Of a DNA stretch of 64,000 nucleotides, positions 52,022 through 61,264 are shown in pieces. Position 1 is the first letter of the stretch. Every line of letters begins with the position of its first letter. Where the stretch lies: the NCBI GenBank assembly GCA_002631855.1, contig NTLF01000019.1, positions 1-64,000 of the forward strand, given 5' to 3'. Source of the stretch: Zunongwangia sp. ESRF-bin46 (GTDB taxonomy: Bacteria; Bacteroidota; Bacteroidia; Flavobacteriales; Flavobacteriaceae). The notes under the pieces are model-generated. The model saw only the letters and a program-made list of their open reading frames with translations. It did no database searches and was not told where the DNA came from. The translations under genes were made by a program, and so were the position numbers.

Positions 52022-54223
52022 TTAGTCGTTTTGTGCTGAAGTTTTTTCAGCGGTTTTTACTTTAATATCGGTTCCTAAGCGTTGTAGATATGCAATTATG
52101 GCTACAATTTCCCTATCACGCATTTCAACAAAATCTTCTCCATTTTCTTCGGCATATTTTTTATCTGCTTCGTATGTTTTTGCAAAATCAGGGTCACTAT
52201 ATAGGTTTTCTTCAATTTTGGTTCCTTGCTTTAACATTGATTGTTGCGCATTGGCTATTTCTTCTTGGGTATATGGCACCCCTAAACTTACCATTGCTTC
52301 CATTTTAGCTTCTGTATCACTTTTATCTAATTCAGCATTTATCAACCATTTATAGGAAGGCATGATAGAACCAGAAGAAGTACTCTGGGGGTCGTACATA
52401 TGGTTCAAGTGCCAATTATCACTATACTTGCCCCCTATTCTAAGTAAATCGGGGCCGGTACGTTTACTTCCCCATAGGAACGGGTGATCGTAAATATATT
52501 CACCACTTTTAGAGTATTCTCCATATCGTTCTACCTCACTACGGAAGGGACGTACCATTTGTGAATGACAAGAAACACATCCCTCTCGAATGTAGATATC
52601 GCGGCCTTCCAACTCCAAAGGGGAATATGGTTTCACACTTGAAATTACGGGTACATAATCATCCACCAATAGCGATGGAATAATCTGTACCGCACCACCA
52701 ATCAAAATGGCGATAGTAGCAAAAATGGTTAATTTCACTGGTCGTCTTTCCAACCAGGTATGATAGCCTTCTTTTGCAGTTCGTTGCTTGGTTACTTTTA
52801 CCAAGGGAGCAGCTTCAGCTAATTCATCAGTTACTTTGCTTCCTTTACGAGCTGTCATTATAATATTGTACAATGCTATGAAAGCACCGAGGATAAATAG
52901 ACTTCCTCCAATGGCACGCATCCAATACATCGGTATGATTTCGGCTACTGTTTCCAAGAAGTTACCGTATGTAAGCGTTCCATCTGGATTAAATTGTTTC
53001 CACATAGAGGCTTGAACAAATCCGGCAACATACATAGGCAAAGCGTACATGATAATACCTAATGTTCCTACCCAAAAGTGGGTGTTGGCCAACTTAATAG
53101 AATATAATTTTGTCTTAAACAGTTTTGGCACTAACCAATACACCATTCCAAAGGTTAAAAAGCCGTTCCAGGCTAACGCCCCTACGTGCACGTGAGCAAT
53201 AATCCAATCACTAAAGTGTGCAATGGCGTTTACGTTTTTAAGCGAAAGCATCGGTCCTTCAAAAGTTGCCATCCCATATCCTGTAATAGCCACTACCATA
53301 AATTTTAAAACTGGATCGGTACGTACTTTGTCCCACGCTCCTCGTAAGGTTAATAATCCATTAATCATACCTCCCCAAGATGGAGCCAATAACATAATTG
53401 AAAATGCTACTCCCAGGTTTTGTGCCCAAGCGGGCAAAGAAGAATATAGCAAGTGATGTGGTCCAGCCCAGATATAAATAAATATCAATGACCAAAAGTG
53501 GATAATAGACAGTTTATAAGAGTATACCGGACGGTTCGCCGCTTTGGGTACAAAATAATACATCAATCCTAAAAAGGGCGTCGTTAAGAAAAACGCTACC
53601 GCATTGTGGCCATACCACCATTGAACAAGTGCATCTTGTACTCCAGCGTAAAACGAATAACTTTTTAAAGCACTAACAGGTAACTCAATACTGTTCACAA
53701 TATGTAAAACAGCTACCGTAACAAAAGTTGCCAGGTAAAACCAAATGGCAACGTAAAGATGTCGTTGTCTTCGTTTTAAAATGGTACCGATCAAGTTGGC
53801 TCCAAACGCAACCCAAATAATTGCAATAGCTATATCAAAAGGCCATTCTAGTTCAGCATATTCTTTTGATGTGGTATAGCCTAGCGGTAGTGTAATTGCA
53901 GCCCCAACAATAATAGCTTGCCAGCCCCAAAAGTTAAGGTTGCTTAACCAATCTTTCCACATTCTGGCTTTTAACAACCGTTGAGAAGAATAATACACGC
54001 CAGCAAAAATGGCATTCCCTACAAAAGCAAAAATCACCGCATTGGTGTGCAATGGTCGCAATCGACCAAAACTCAACCACGAAATACCGTCCGTGATGTT
54101 AGGAAATAAAAACATAAAGGCCAGTAAGAGTCCAATACTCATACCAATAATACCCCAAAACATAGTGGCATTGACAAACTTTTTTACGATTTTGTTATCG
54201 TAATAAAACTGCTCTGTTTGCAT
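52022..54223 (-). CDS. ccoNO: CcoNO: fused cbb3 cytochrome c oxidase subunits I and II
   Basis: About 733 residues from ATG 54223 (MQTEQFYYDN; the frame extends 8 codons further up). CcoN fills about 1-500, with heme ligand histidines in RLRPLHTNAVIFAFVG, QWWYGHNAVAFFL, FIYIWAGPHHLLYSSLP and IIAHVHVGALAWNGF. The CcoO part (about 520-733) has a membrane helix (FATIAILIGGAVQIIPSLLV) and c-type heme EGCVSCHSQMVRPF, with the axial Met in GSIMPSYKWL. In most proteobacteria these are two genes; the fusion is usual in Bacteroidota. It reduces O2 to water with high affinity, pumping protons. It follows ccoS and precedes ccoQ. Confidence 0.95.
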   Translation of the reverse strand: MQTEQFYYDNKIVKKFVNATMFWGIIGMSIGLLLAFMFLFPNITDGISWLSFGRLRPLHTNAVIFAFVGNAIFAGVYYSSQRLLKARMWKDWLSNLNFWGWQAIIVGAAITLPLGYTTSKEYAELEWPFDIAIAIIWVAFGANLIGTILKRRQRHLYVAIWFYLATFVTVAVLHIVNSIELPVSALKSYSFYAGVQDALVQWWYGHNAVAFFLTTPFLGLMYYFVPKAANRPVYSYKLSIIHFWSLIFIYIWAGPHHLLYSSLPAWAQNLGVAFSIMLLAPSWGGMINGLLTLRGAWDKVRTDPVLKFMVVAITGYGMATFEGPMLSLKNVNAIAHFSDWIIAHVHVGALAWNGFLTFGMVYWLVPKLFKTKLYSIKLANTHFWVGTLGIIMYALPMYVAGFVQASMWKQFNPDGTLTYGNFLETVAEIIPMYWMRAIGGSLFILGAFIALYNIIMTARKGSKVTDELAEAAPLVKVTKQRTAKEGYHTWLERRPVKLTIFATIAILIGGAVQIIPSLLVDDYVPVISSVKPYSPLELEGRDIYIREGCVSCHSQMVRPFRSEVERYGEYSKSGEYIYDHPFLWGSKRTGPDLLRIGGKYSDNWHLNHMYDPQSTSSGSIMPSYKWLINAELDKSDTEAKMEAMVSLGVPYTQEEIANAQQSMLKQGTKIEENLYSDPDFAKTYEADKKYAEENGEDFVEMRDREIVAIIAYLQRLGTDIKVKTAEKTSAQND

Positions 54224-54260
54224 AATAGTTAGTGTTTCTTCCCGCATTGGTGCAGGGTTT

Positions 54261-54461
54261 TTAATTATTTGAATTGATTTTATTTTCTTTTTTCTCCAAA
54301 TGGAAAGTTTCTTCTTTTACAAGCTCATCCTCAAACAACATGCGAACCGAAGGCGTATAGGTATCATCATACTGTCCTCTTTTCACCGAAATTATAAAAG
54401 CGATAAAAAAGATAATAGCCACTAAAACACTAATGCTTAATAACACGTAAATAATACTCAT
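54261..54461 (-). CDS. ccoS: CcoS: cbb3 oxidase maturation protein
   Basis: The 66-residue protein has one N-terminal helix (IIYVLLSISVLVAIIFFIAFI, 3-23), then SVKRGQYDDTYTPSVRMLFED, the mark of CcoS. It helps insert redox cofactors into cbb3 oxidase. It sits between ccoI and ccoNO. Confidence 0.92.
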   Translation of the reverse strand: MSIIYVLLSISVLVAIIFFIAFIISVKRGQYDDTYTPSVRMLFEDELVKEETFHLEKKENKINSNN

Positions 54462-54521
54462 ACCTATTCTTGATTATGGTGTAAAACTACTTTTGGGACG
54501 ACAAAAAAAATATGACATCCG

Positions 54522-56948
54522 TCAGCTTTGCTTATTTATATCCATTCTTAGTTTTCTACCAATATATTGAGTGGCAAGTGTTGTAAACACAACAATACTT
54601 ATACTGCTCAAAGGCATTAAAATAGCTGCAATAACGGGTTTTAAATGACCTGTTACCGCAAATGAAAGTCCTACCAAATTGTATAGTAATGAAAGCAGAA
54701 AAGCCCATTTAATAACCTTAATCCCTTTATGGGAAAGATCAATATACCGTACCAGGTTTTTAAAAACCGTAGCATCTAAAATACCATCACAGGCAGGCGA
54801 AAAAACATTGATGTTTTCTGAAATAACAATCCCAACATCACTCTGTTTCAAAGCCCCAGCATCGTTAAGGCCATCCCCAATCATCATGACAGTTTTTCCA
54901 GCTTGTTGCTGTTTGCTTATAAATTCAAGCTTATCTTCGGGTTTTTGGTTAAATATAAGTTGGGTATTACTTGGTAATAAGTTTTCTAATCGTTGGCGCT
55001 CACCATCATTATCACCAGAAAGGACAATAACTTCTGTATCCTTCCCCAATGCTTCAAAGATTTCTGAAACTCCATTTCTGTATTCATTTTCAAAAACATA
55101 GCAACCTTTGTATTGCTCGTTGCTACTAATATGAACCGTTGTTTTCTTTTGTTTTTCTGAAGTGTCTTTTATCTGCTTCTTTTCAGATGTATTCTCAACA
55201 AAAGCATAAGATCCTACTTTTATAGTTGCATTCTTTGATGAAGCTGACATTCCCCTCCCTACTTCTTCTTTAAATTCGTCAAGGGTTTGAATGTTGTTTT
55301 TATCTAAAATGGCGTATAAGGAACGGCTCAAGGGATGATTGGATGCCCGAAGGGTACTCGTCAAAAGTTCTCTTTCAATTTGAGTAAGTTCGATACCTTC
55401 ATAGGTGATTGTGTTTTTTCGATTCGTTGTGAGTGTTCCCGTTTTATCAAAAATGACTGTATCTACTTTCGCCATTTGTTCAATTATGGAAGCTTCTTTC
55501 AAGTAGAATTTATTGCTTCCGAAAATGCGCAACATATTACCCAATGTAAAAGGTGCTGCAAGCGCAATAGCACAAGGACAAGCCACAATCAATACTGCGG
55601 TAAATACATTAAATGCTTTTGAAGGATCTACCACCATCCAAAACAAAGTGGATAAAAAGGCGATACTCAATACCGCCACCGTAAAGCGTTTGCTAATACT
55701 ATCGGTCAACGATTGAAAAATACCCGTTTTATCTTTGCTAAACACTTCATTGCTCCAAAGCTGGGTTAAATAGCTTTGCTCTACGGGTTTCAACACTTCT
55801 ACTTCCAGCACCCCGTTTTGTTGCTTTCCACCGGCATATAATTTATCCCCACTTTGTTTGGAAACGGGCTCAGCTTCGCCCGTTACAAAACTATAATCAA
55901 TAAGCGCGTTTCCTTTTATTAAAATAGCATCTACAGGCAAAAGCTCGTTGTTACGGATAAGCAATCGATCGCCTTTTTGAATTTTATATACCTCAGCCTG
56001 TTCTTCTCTAACACCACTTTTTTTATTTCGCAATAAGCGTGTTACAGCAATGGGAAAATACGATTTGTAATCTCGTTCAAAAGACAAGTATGAATACGTT
56101 TTCTGCTGAAAAAATTTCCCGAGTAATAAAAAGAAAATAAGACCGGTAAGGCTATCGAAAAACCCAGTGCCCCAATCCATGATAATTTCCATCGTACTTC
56201 TAATAAAGAGTACGGCAATACCAATAGCAATGGGCACATCAATGTTCAAAATACCAGAACGCAATCCTTTATAAGCCGAAGTAAAATAATCTCTACCAGA
56301 ATAGAATACGACTGGAACTGAAAAAGTAAACATCAGCCACCGAAACATGTTTTTAAATTGATCCAACCAAAATTCTTCTACTTCAAAATACTCTGGAAAG
56401 GAAAGGAACATGACATTGCCAAAAGCAAAGCCAGCAACGCCAAGCTTATAAATTAGGCTGCGATCAATATGTTTTTCTTTCTTTTCTGAATTTTCAAGTG
56501 ATATATAGGGTTCGTAGCCAATACGGCTAAGCAGTAGAACCAATTCTTTTAGCGTAGTATTTTCAGAGGAAAAAGTGATACGAACTGTTTTTTCAGGAAA
56601 ATTGACTTGGGATGTTTTTACTGCTTTGTCTAGCTTGTTCAAGTTCTCTAATACCCAAATACAACTACTACAATGAATTGATGGAATTAAAAAAGAGACA
56701 ACTTGCGTGGTGTTATTGTCAAATTCCAACAGTTTTTCAACAATGGCAGGGTTATCAAGAAAATCGAATTTCCCTTCAATTTCTTGTGGGGAAATACCTG
56801 GATTGGTGTCCAGATCGTAGTAGTAACCAAGGTTGCTGTCGTTGAGAATATCGAAAACCGTTTTGCAGCCGTGGCAACAAAATACTTTCTCTTTGTGTTT
56901 AATAATAGTGTCTAAACACGTATCCCCACAATGGAAACAGTTTATCAT
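54522..56948 (-). CDS. ccoI: CcoI: copper P-type ATPase for cbb3 assembly
   Basis: The 808-residue ATPase starts with a Cys-rich binding domain (MINCFHCGDTC, later FCCHGCKTVFD), followed by an HMA-like domain with IPSIHCSSCIWVLENL (near 90-105) and the CPC of the membrane channel in IVACPCAIALAAPFTLG. The catalytic motifs TGEA (VTGEAEPVSKQSG), DKTGTLT and GDGLNDAGAL are present. It supplies copper to the CcoN binuclear centre and is the first gene of the operon, controlled by the FNR-type promoter at 56979-57021. It is longer than usual CcoI because of the extra N-terminal binding domain, which is normal for Bacteroidota. Confidence 0.94.
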   Translation of the reverse strand: MINCFHCGDTCLDTIIKHKEKVFCCHGCKTVFDILNDSNLGYYYDLDTNPGISPQEIEGKFDFLDNPAIVEKLLEFDNNTTQVVSFLIPSIHCSSCIWVLENLNKLDKAVKTSQVNFPEKTVRITFSSENTTLKELVLLLSRIGYEPYISLENSEKKEKHIDRSLIYKLGVAGFAFGNVMFLSFPEYFEVEEFWLDQFKNMFRWLMFTFSVPVVFYSGRDYFTSAYKGLRSGILNIDVPIAIGIAVLFIRSTMEIIMDWGTGFFDSLTGLIFFLLLGKFFQQKTYSYLSFERDYKSYFPIAVTRLLRNKKSGVREEQAEVYKIQKGDRLLIRNNELLPVDAILIKGNALIDYSFVTGEAEPVSKQSGDKLYAGGKQQNGVLEVEVLKPVEQSYLTQLWSNEVFSKDKTGIFQSLTDSISKRFTVAVLSIAFLSTLFWMVVDPSKAFNVFTAVLIVACPCAIALAAPFTLGNMLRIFGSNKFYLKEASIIEQMAKVDTVIFDKTGTLTTNRKNTITYEGIELTQIERELLTSTLRASNHPLSRSLYAILDKNNIQTLDEFKEEVGRGMSASSKNATIKVGSYAFVENTSEKKQIKDTSEKQKKTTVHISSNEQYKGCYVFENEYRNGVSEIFEALGKDTEVIVLSGDNDGERQRLENLLPSNTQLIFNQKPEDKLEFISKQQQAGKTVMMIGDGLNDAGALKQSDVGIVISENINVFSPACDGILDATVFKNLVRYIDLSHKGIKVIKWAFLLSLLYNLVGLSFAVTGHLKPVIAAILMPLSSISIVVFTTLATQYIGRKLRMDINKQS

Positions 56949-56978
56949 TCAATTAAAATTTGCTCATTATACCTATTG

Positions 56979-57021
56979 CAAAGGTGCTACTGAACCCTAT
57001 TTTAAAAAATGACAATTATCA
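56979..57021 (-). promoter_or_regulatory. FNR-type box and promoter of the cco operon
   Basis: On the minus strand TGATAATTGTCA (57010-57021) is an FNR/CRP-type palindrome, followed after 23 bp by CACCTTTG (56979-56986), a -7 element with one mismatch to TAnnTTTG. The ccoI ATG is 31 bp further on. Confidence 0.7.
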
Positions 57022-57032
57022 GTTACGGAATT

Positions 57033-57497
57033 TTAGTCCCAAAAAGGGTCAGAATATTCTGAATTGGAACTATCTTTAATATGAATTTTTTCAATGGTTT
57101 TCAGTTCTTCTGGGGTTGCTACTTTTTGTATTTCATTAAACAGAATCCGTTCTTCAAAACGTATGTGTGACTGTAACTCTTCTTCCAAAAGACTCAAGGA
57201 TTTTTTGGGGTCTTCGGTGTCTTTAAACAGCCTTTTAATACGGCGGTGTTCTTTTAAAGCTCGTTTTACCATTTCATCCTCTTTACCTAGAATGGGAAAG
57301 ATGTGTTTTTCTTCAGCATTAAAATGAGGTTTTATTTCTGTTTTAAAAAACCAATTGGCATAGCTTTTCATCCGTTCCAAGGAAACATCTTTAGAAAACC
57401 CTTTTCGTATTTTCCAAGAAAAGAGCAAACCAAAATGATGCTGTCTACTTAATGGTTTTAAAGCTTCATGACGTTTTATGGGTTTTGGTTTATTCAT
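57033..57497 (-). CDS. Hemerythrin-domain protein
   Basis: The 154-residue protein is a four-helix hemerythrin-like domain with di-iron ligands in LSRQHHFGLLF (about 18-28), TEIKPHFNAEEKHIFP (about 54-70), ALKEHRRIKRLF and LQSHIRFEERILFNEI. It can bind O2 or NO, and such proteins protect cells from NO or sense oxygen. The gene follows the Rrf2 regulator by 7 bp, so the two form an operon and the regulator probably governs it. It lacks any signal peptide and is cytosolic. Confidence 0.92.
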   Translation of the reverse strand: MNKPKPIKRHEALKPLSRQHHFGLLFSWKIRKGFSKDVSLERMKSYANWFFKTEIKPHFNAEEKHIFPILGKEDEMVKRALKEHRRIKRLFKDTEDPKKSLSLLEEELQSHIRFEERILFNEIQKVATPEELKTIEKIHIKDSSNSEYSDPFWD

Positions 57498-57504
57498 ACT
57501 ATTT

Positions 57505-57948
57505 TTAGGATTTTCTTTGTTTCAAAAAAGTTAGACCTACCTCTAACCCAGTTGCCAATTCGTAAAGACTTGTGTTTAGCAACATTTTCTTAAGTTCCTC
57601 CCGAACGTTCACAAATTTATCGTGTATAGGACAGGGTTTAGTAGCATTGCATGTATCAAAACCTAAAGCACACCCCTCATAAATAGAATTTCCGTCTATC
57701 GCAAAAACAATATCGGCCAGCATAATAGTATCAATTTTATCTTTGGATATTTCAAACCCGCCCGATGGACCTTTGCTAGATTTTATTATATCGATTTTGG
57801 CAAGCTGAAGTAATACTTTTGCTGTAAATGCTTCTGGAGAGTTAATTTCCCTTGCAATTTTCTTTAAGCTTACACGCTCTCCTTGTATTGATTGCAGAGC
57901 AATATAGATTGAAGCTTTTATACCGTATTCACAAGCTTTAGAGAACAT
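57505..57948 (-). CDS. Rrf2-family transcriptional regulator (NsrR/IscR-like)
   Basis: About 147 residues from ATG 57948 (MFSKACEYGIKASIYIALQ); an extra 13 codons upstream in frame are not conserved-looking. The winged helix has the Rrf2 blocks RVSLKKIAREINSPEAFTAKVL and KSSKGPSGGFEI, and the cysteines of the iron-sulfur site are in YEGCALGFDTCNATKPCP (about 92-109). Rrf2 proteins with such a cluster sense NO (NsrR) or cluster status (IscR). The hemerythrin gene behind it and the ric gene nearby make an NsrR-like role the best guess. It probably binds its own promoter. Confidence 0.9.
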   Translation of the reverse strand: MFSKACEYGIKASIYIALQSIQGERVSLKKIAREINSPEAFTAKVLLQLAKIDIIKSSKGPSGGFEISKDKIDTIMLADIVFAIDGNSIYEGCALGFDTCNATKPCPIHDKFVNVREELKKMLLNTSLYELATGLEVGLTFLKQRKS

Positions 57949-58042
57949 AGTTTTTTTGTTTATGTAAAGATATTCTATTTCGGACAAAATTATCTTTATT
58001 TAACAAAAGCATGGAATAGCCTTGACTTATACGTCTTGCTAT

Positions 58043-59326
58043 CTAGATCCGAAATCGTTTATTTGCTTCCCGTTCCAATGATTCACGATGATCGGGGTGG
58101 GCAATTGTAATGAGTGCTTTGGCTCGTTGTTCCAATCCTTTTCCAAAAAGGTTGACCACCCCATACTCTGTTGCCACATAGTGTACGTGTGCTCGAGTAG
58201 TAGTTACGCTAGCACCTTCTTTAAGGAACGGGGTTATTTTTGAAATTCCTTTATTGGTTACCGAAGGCATAGCTATAATGGGTTTTCCCCCTGGTGAGAG
58301 TGAAGCTCCGCGAATAAAATCCATTTGGCCTCCAACACCTGAATATTGATAAGTACCTATAGAATCGGCACATACTTGACCCGTCAAGTCAATTTCAATA
58401 GCACTATTTATAGCAGTCATTTTGGGGTTTCGGCGAATAATAGCGGTATCGTTTGTATATCCCGCTTCCTTAAAGTGAACAATGGGATTATCATCGATGA
58501 AATCATATAATTTTTGAGTACCCATTGCAAAGCAGGTTACTATCTTCCCAGTTTTAATCTCTTTGTTTTCCCCAGTGATAACACCTTTCTCAACCAAAGG
58601 CAAAATACCATCACTAAACATTTCGGTATGAATACCCAGGCGTTTATGGTTAGTTAAATTGTTCAACACCGCATTAGGAATATTACCAATACCCATTTGC
58701 AAAGTGGCACCATCATCTATCAAGCCAGCTACATTTTTACCAATAATCGCTTCTACTTCTGTCGGGCTTTCAATTATGGATGCGTGGATTGGCTCATCCA
58801 CTTCAATTGCCAAATCAATATTTTTTATATGAATAATTCCGTCGCCGTGTGTTCTAGGGACTTTTGGGTTGATTTGTGCCACAACCTTTTTAGCTGTTAA
58901 AATAGCTGGTAAGGTGATATCTACCGAAGCACCCAATGAGCAATATCCGTGTCGGTCAGGTGGAGAAACCTGAATAAAAGCAACATCCAATGGCAAAATA
59001 TTTCGCCTAAACAACCAATGTATTTCACTCAAAAATACCGGCACATAATCACCATAAGGGCTATGCACACCTTTTCGTACGTTACCTCCTACAAAAAAAG
59101 TATTTAAATGAAAGGCTTCATTATAGGGTGCTTCTAAATATTTTGCTTCTCCGTGGGTATGAATTTGTACAATTTCAACATTTTTTAAATCTGAATACCG
59201 TTCACATAAGCTGTTTATCAATACATTTGGAGTCATGGCAGCGCCTTGGAAAAAAACCCGATCACCAGATTGTATGGTGGAAACTGCTTCTTGAGAATAT
59301 ACTATCTTTAAGTTTTTATGATTCAT
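58043..59326 (-). CDS. Acetyl-CoA hydrolase/transferase family (CoA-transferase)
   Basis: The 427-residue enzyme belongs to the 4-hydroxybutyrate CoA-transferase/acetyl-CoA hydrolase group (Cat1/AbfT-like). Motifs are GDRVFFQGAAMTPN (about 20-34), FIQVSPPDRHGYCSLG, MGIGNIPNAVL, a glutamate in NSAIEIDLTGQVCADSIG (near 308-325, the CoA-bound glutamate) and GVGGQMDFIRGASLSPGGK. It moves CoA between acyl groups, usually producing acetate during fermentation or using it. The FNR-type promoter (59347-59389) suggests use at low oxygen. Substrate is not decided by sequence. Confidence 0.9.
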   Translation of the reverse strand: MNHKNLKIVYSQEAVSTIQSGDRVFFQGAAMTPNVLINSLCERYSDLKNVEIVQIHTHGEAKYLEAPYNEAFHLNTFFVGGNVRKGVHSPYGDYVPVFLSEIHWLFRRNILPLDVAFIQVSPPDRHGYCSLGASVDITLPAILTAKKVVAQINPKVPRTHGDGIIHIKNIDLAIEVDEPIHASIIESPTEVEAIIGKNVAGLIDDGATLQMGIGNIPNAVLNNLTNHKRLGIHTEMFSDGILPLVEKGVITGENKEIKTGKIVTCFAMGTQKLYDFIDDNPIVHFKEAGYTNDTAIIRRNPKMTAINSAIEIDLTGQVCADSIGTYQYSGVGGQMDFIRGASLSPGGKPIIAMPSVTNKGISKITPFLKEGASVTTTRAHVHYVATEYGVVNLFGKGLEQRAKALITIAHPDHRESLEREANKRFRI

Positions 59327-59346
59327 CTGTCGTTATTTTTGGAGTG

Positions 59347-59420
59347 CAAAGGTGTAAAACCTTTCAGTCTTTAGTTATGATTTATGTCATACCAATAAAT
59401 CATCGATACTTTTACCATTG
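59347..59420. promoter_or_regulatory. Bidirectional FNR-type promoter region
   Basis: The palindrome TGATTTATGTCA (59378-59389) is flanked on both sides by -7 elements at 23 bp: CACCTTTG on the minus strand (59347-59354) for the CoA-transferase and TACCATTG on the plus strand (59413-59420, one mismatch) for the membrane protein at 59448. A single activator dimer may serve both genes. Confidence 0.65.
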
Positions 59421-59447
59421 CAACTTAATTTTACTTTCTTTAAAATA

Positions 59448-60653
59448 ATGATTTCTTATAAAAAACACATAAACATTGCCCTTGGATATTTTGTGCTGAT
59501 TGCTATTATGGGAGTTGCTCTTAGGTTGTTTGCAATAACCGAATTGCCTATTACCTATCGATACATTGTACACACTCATTCACATATTGCTTTATTGGGC
59601 TGGGTTTATACTGGATTGACCACCATTTTGTATTATCTTTATTTAAAAGATAGCGGTATTTCAAAAAAATACACCTATCTTTTTTGGGGTACACAGGCAA
59701 CTATTTTAGGAATGCTATTCTCGTTTCCCTTTACCGGTTATGCCTTGTTCTCAATTATTTTTTCCACACTGTTTTTAATTGCGACTTATGTGTTTGCTTT
59801 CTTTTTTCTGAAGTATACCCCAAAAGAGTTGAAATCACTTCAATCATATAAATTAATACGAGTAGCAATTTGGTTTATGGTACTTTCGAGTATTGGTCCT
59901 TGGGTGGTAGGAATAGTAATGGCCACATTAGGAAATACTTCGCCTTGGTATCATAACGCTATTTATTTTTACCTACACTTTCAATACAATGGTTGGTTTT
60001 TGATTGCTTTGTGTGGAATTCTGTTCCGTTTATTTGAGGAACATGAAGTTACCCTTTCGAAAAAAAATTTTAAACGGTTTTACTACCTATTAAATATTGG
60101 TGTTATATTGACTTTTTTTATTTCTATTTTATGGATGCAGCCACATTGGTTTTTTAATGCGCTAGCAATCATCGGAGGGGGATTACAAATAAGTGCATTT
60201 AGTATTCTTTACGGAAAAATTTTGTGGGAACGCTCCACTTTAAAAAAGCATCTATCAAAGCAAACAGGTTGGTTACTGAAATTTGCTGGATTTTGTCTTG
60301 TAATAAAATTGACCGCTCAGTTAATGGGTTCATTTCCTACAACTGCTGAAATTATTTCTAGGAATATAGATTACATAATCAGCTACCTCCACTGGATATT
60401 TCTTGGATTGGTTAGTGTAGCTTTGGTCGCATTTTTACAGCATTTTAAGTGGCTCGTCCTTTCCAAAGTTGTAATATTTTTATATTTCGCAGGTTTTATC
60501 TTAACCGAATTCCTAATATTTTACCGCGGTAGTATAAATGCTTTTAACCTTCCATCTCTGCCCGATATTTCCTTTTGGCTAGCCGCAGCTAGTGTCATAC
60601 TGTTACTTGCAATAGGTTGGCTTTTTACTTTTCAGTTTAAAAGAATTAGTTAA
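59448..60653 (+). CDS. Heme-copper oxidase subunit I-like / NnrS-like membrane protein
   Basis: About 401 residues from ATG 59448, with roughly 12 membrane helices. Histidines at fixed helix positions, HTHSHIALLGWVYTGLTT (about 43-60), HNAIYFYLHFQYNGWF (about 163-178) and ISYLHWIFLGLV (about 306-318), recall the heme-binding histidines of the heme-copper/NnrS group. It may be a quinol- or NO-related heme protein, but subunit I of known oxidases is longer and this one lacks the copper-site pattern HPEVY. The gene shares an FNR-type promoter with the CoA-transferase and lies in the respiration and NO cluster. The family name is tentative. Confidence 0.6.
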   Translation: MISYKKHINIALGYFVLIAIMGVALRLFAITELPITYRYIVHTHSHIALLGWVYTGLTTILYYLYLKDSGISKKYTYLFWGTQATILGMLFSFPFTGYALFSIIFSTLFLIATYVFAFFFLKYTPKELKSLQSYKLIRVAIWFMVLSSIGPWVVGIVMATLGNTSPWYHNAIYFYLHFQYNGWFLIALCGILFRLFEEHEVTLSKKNFKRFYYLLNIGVILTFFISILWMQPHWFFNALAIIGGGLQISAFSILYGKILWERSTLKKHLSKQTGWLLKFAGFCLVIKLTAQLMGSFPTTAEIISRNIDYIISYLHWIFLGLVSVALVAFLQHFKWLVLSKVVIFLYFAGFILTEFLIFYRGSINAFNLPSLPDISFWLAAASVILLLAIGWLFTFQFKRIS

Positions 60654-61264
60654 ACTGTCTCTTCTTTAGGGCACAGTTTTTTGGCTACTTCAGCCATTTC
60701 TTTTACAATAGAGGCTCCTTTGTCTCTATTGTACCAAATCTGTAATTGTGTCTTAAAAGTATCATCCAATTGTACGTGTTCTGTTTTATAATCGGTTACT
60801 AATTTTGTGGCTGTCTGCGAACGTGGGCCCCAACTATCAAGTACCTCATATTGATCATTCAGAATAATTAATTTAGGAATGCTTTTGGAACCATTGGTAA
60901 GAAACTGGTCCATTAATTCAGGATGTTCATCACGTAGAACGATTTTCAAATCGATATTTTCTGATATTTTTGCTATTTTATTGAAAAATGGGAGGGTTTG
61001 TGCTGCATCACCACACCAAGGTTCAGTAATAACCAACCACGTTTGTTTTTCACAAATGTTTTTAAATTGTGGTTGAAAAGCATCCGCAATTATAGCTGTT
61101 TTGTCCAAACGCTTGCTTCGGCTTAAATTCAACTTGGTGTACTTTATTTTTTCTTCTGAAGGTTCTCCCGTAGTCCTTCCCTCTGCTACTAATTGTTTAA
61201 ACAAAAGGTTGTATTCACTGTAAGACATACCAGGTTTTATAGATTTTTTTAGTATCGTTTTCAT
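60650..61264 (-). CDS. Thioredoxin-family protein
   Basis: The 204-residue cytosolic protein has a thioredoxin-like fold with the active-site region TEPWCGDAAQTLPFF (about 80-94). The usual CxxC is WCGDA here, so only one catalytic cysteine remains; such WCGD proteins are a known subgroup. It carries an N-terminal extension of about 70 residues (MSYSEYNLLFKQLVAEG). It overlaps the nadB stop by 4 bp and probably belongs to the nadA-nadB transcription unit. Its partner is unknown. It ends 4 bp into the stop of the convergent membrane-protein gene. Confidence 0.85.
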   Translation of the reverse strand: MKTILKKSIKPGMSYSEYNLLFKQLVAEGRTTGEPSEEKIKYTKLNLSRSKRLDKTAIIADAFQPQFKNICEKQTWLVITEPWCGDAAQTLPFFNKIAKISENIDLKIVLRDEHPELMDQFLTNGSKSIPKLIILNDQYEVLDSWGPRSQTATKLVTDYKTEHVQLDDTFKTQLQIWYNRDKGASIVKEMAEVAKKLCPKEETV

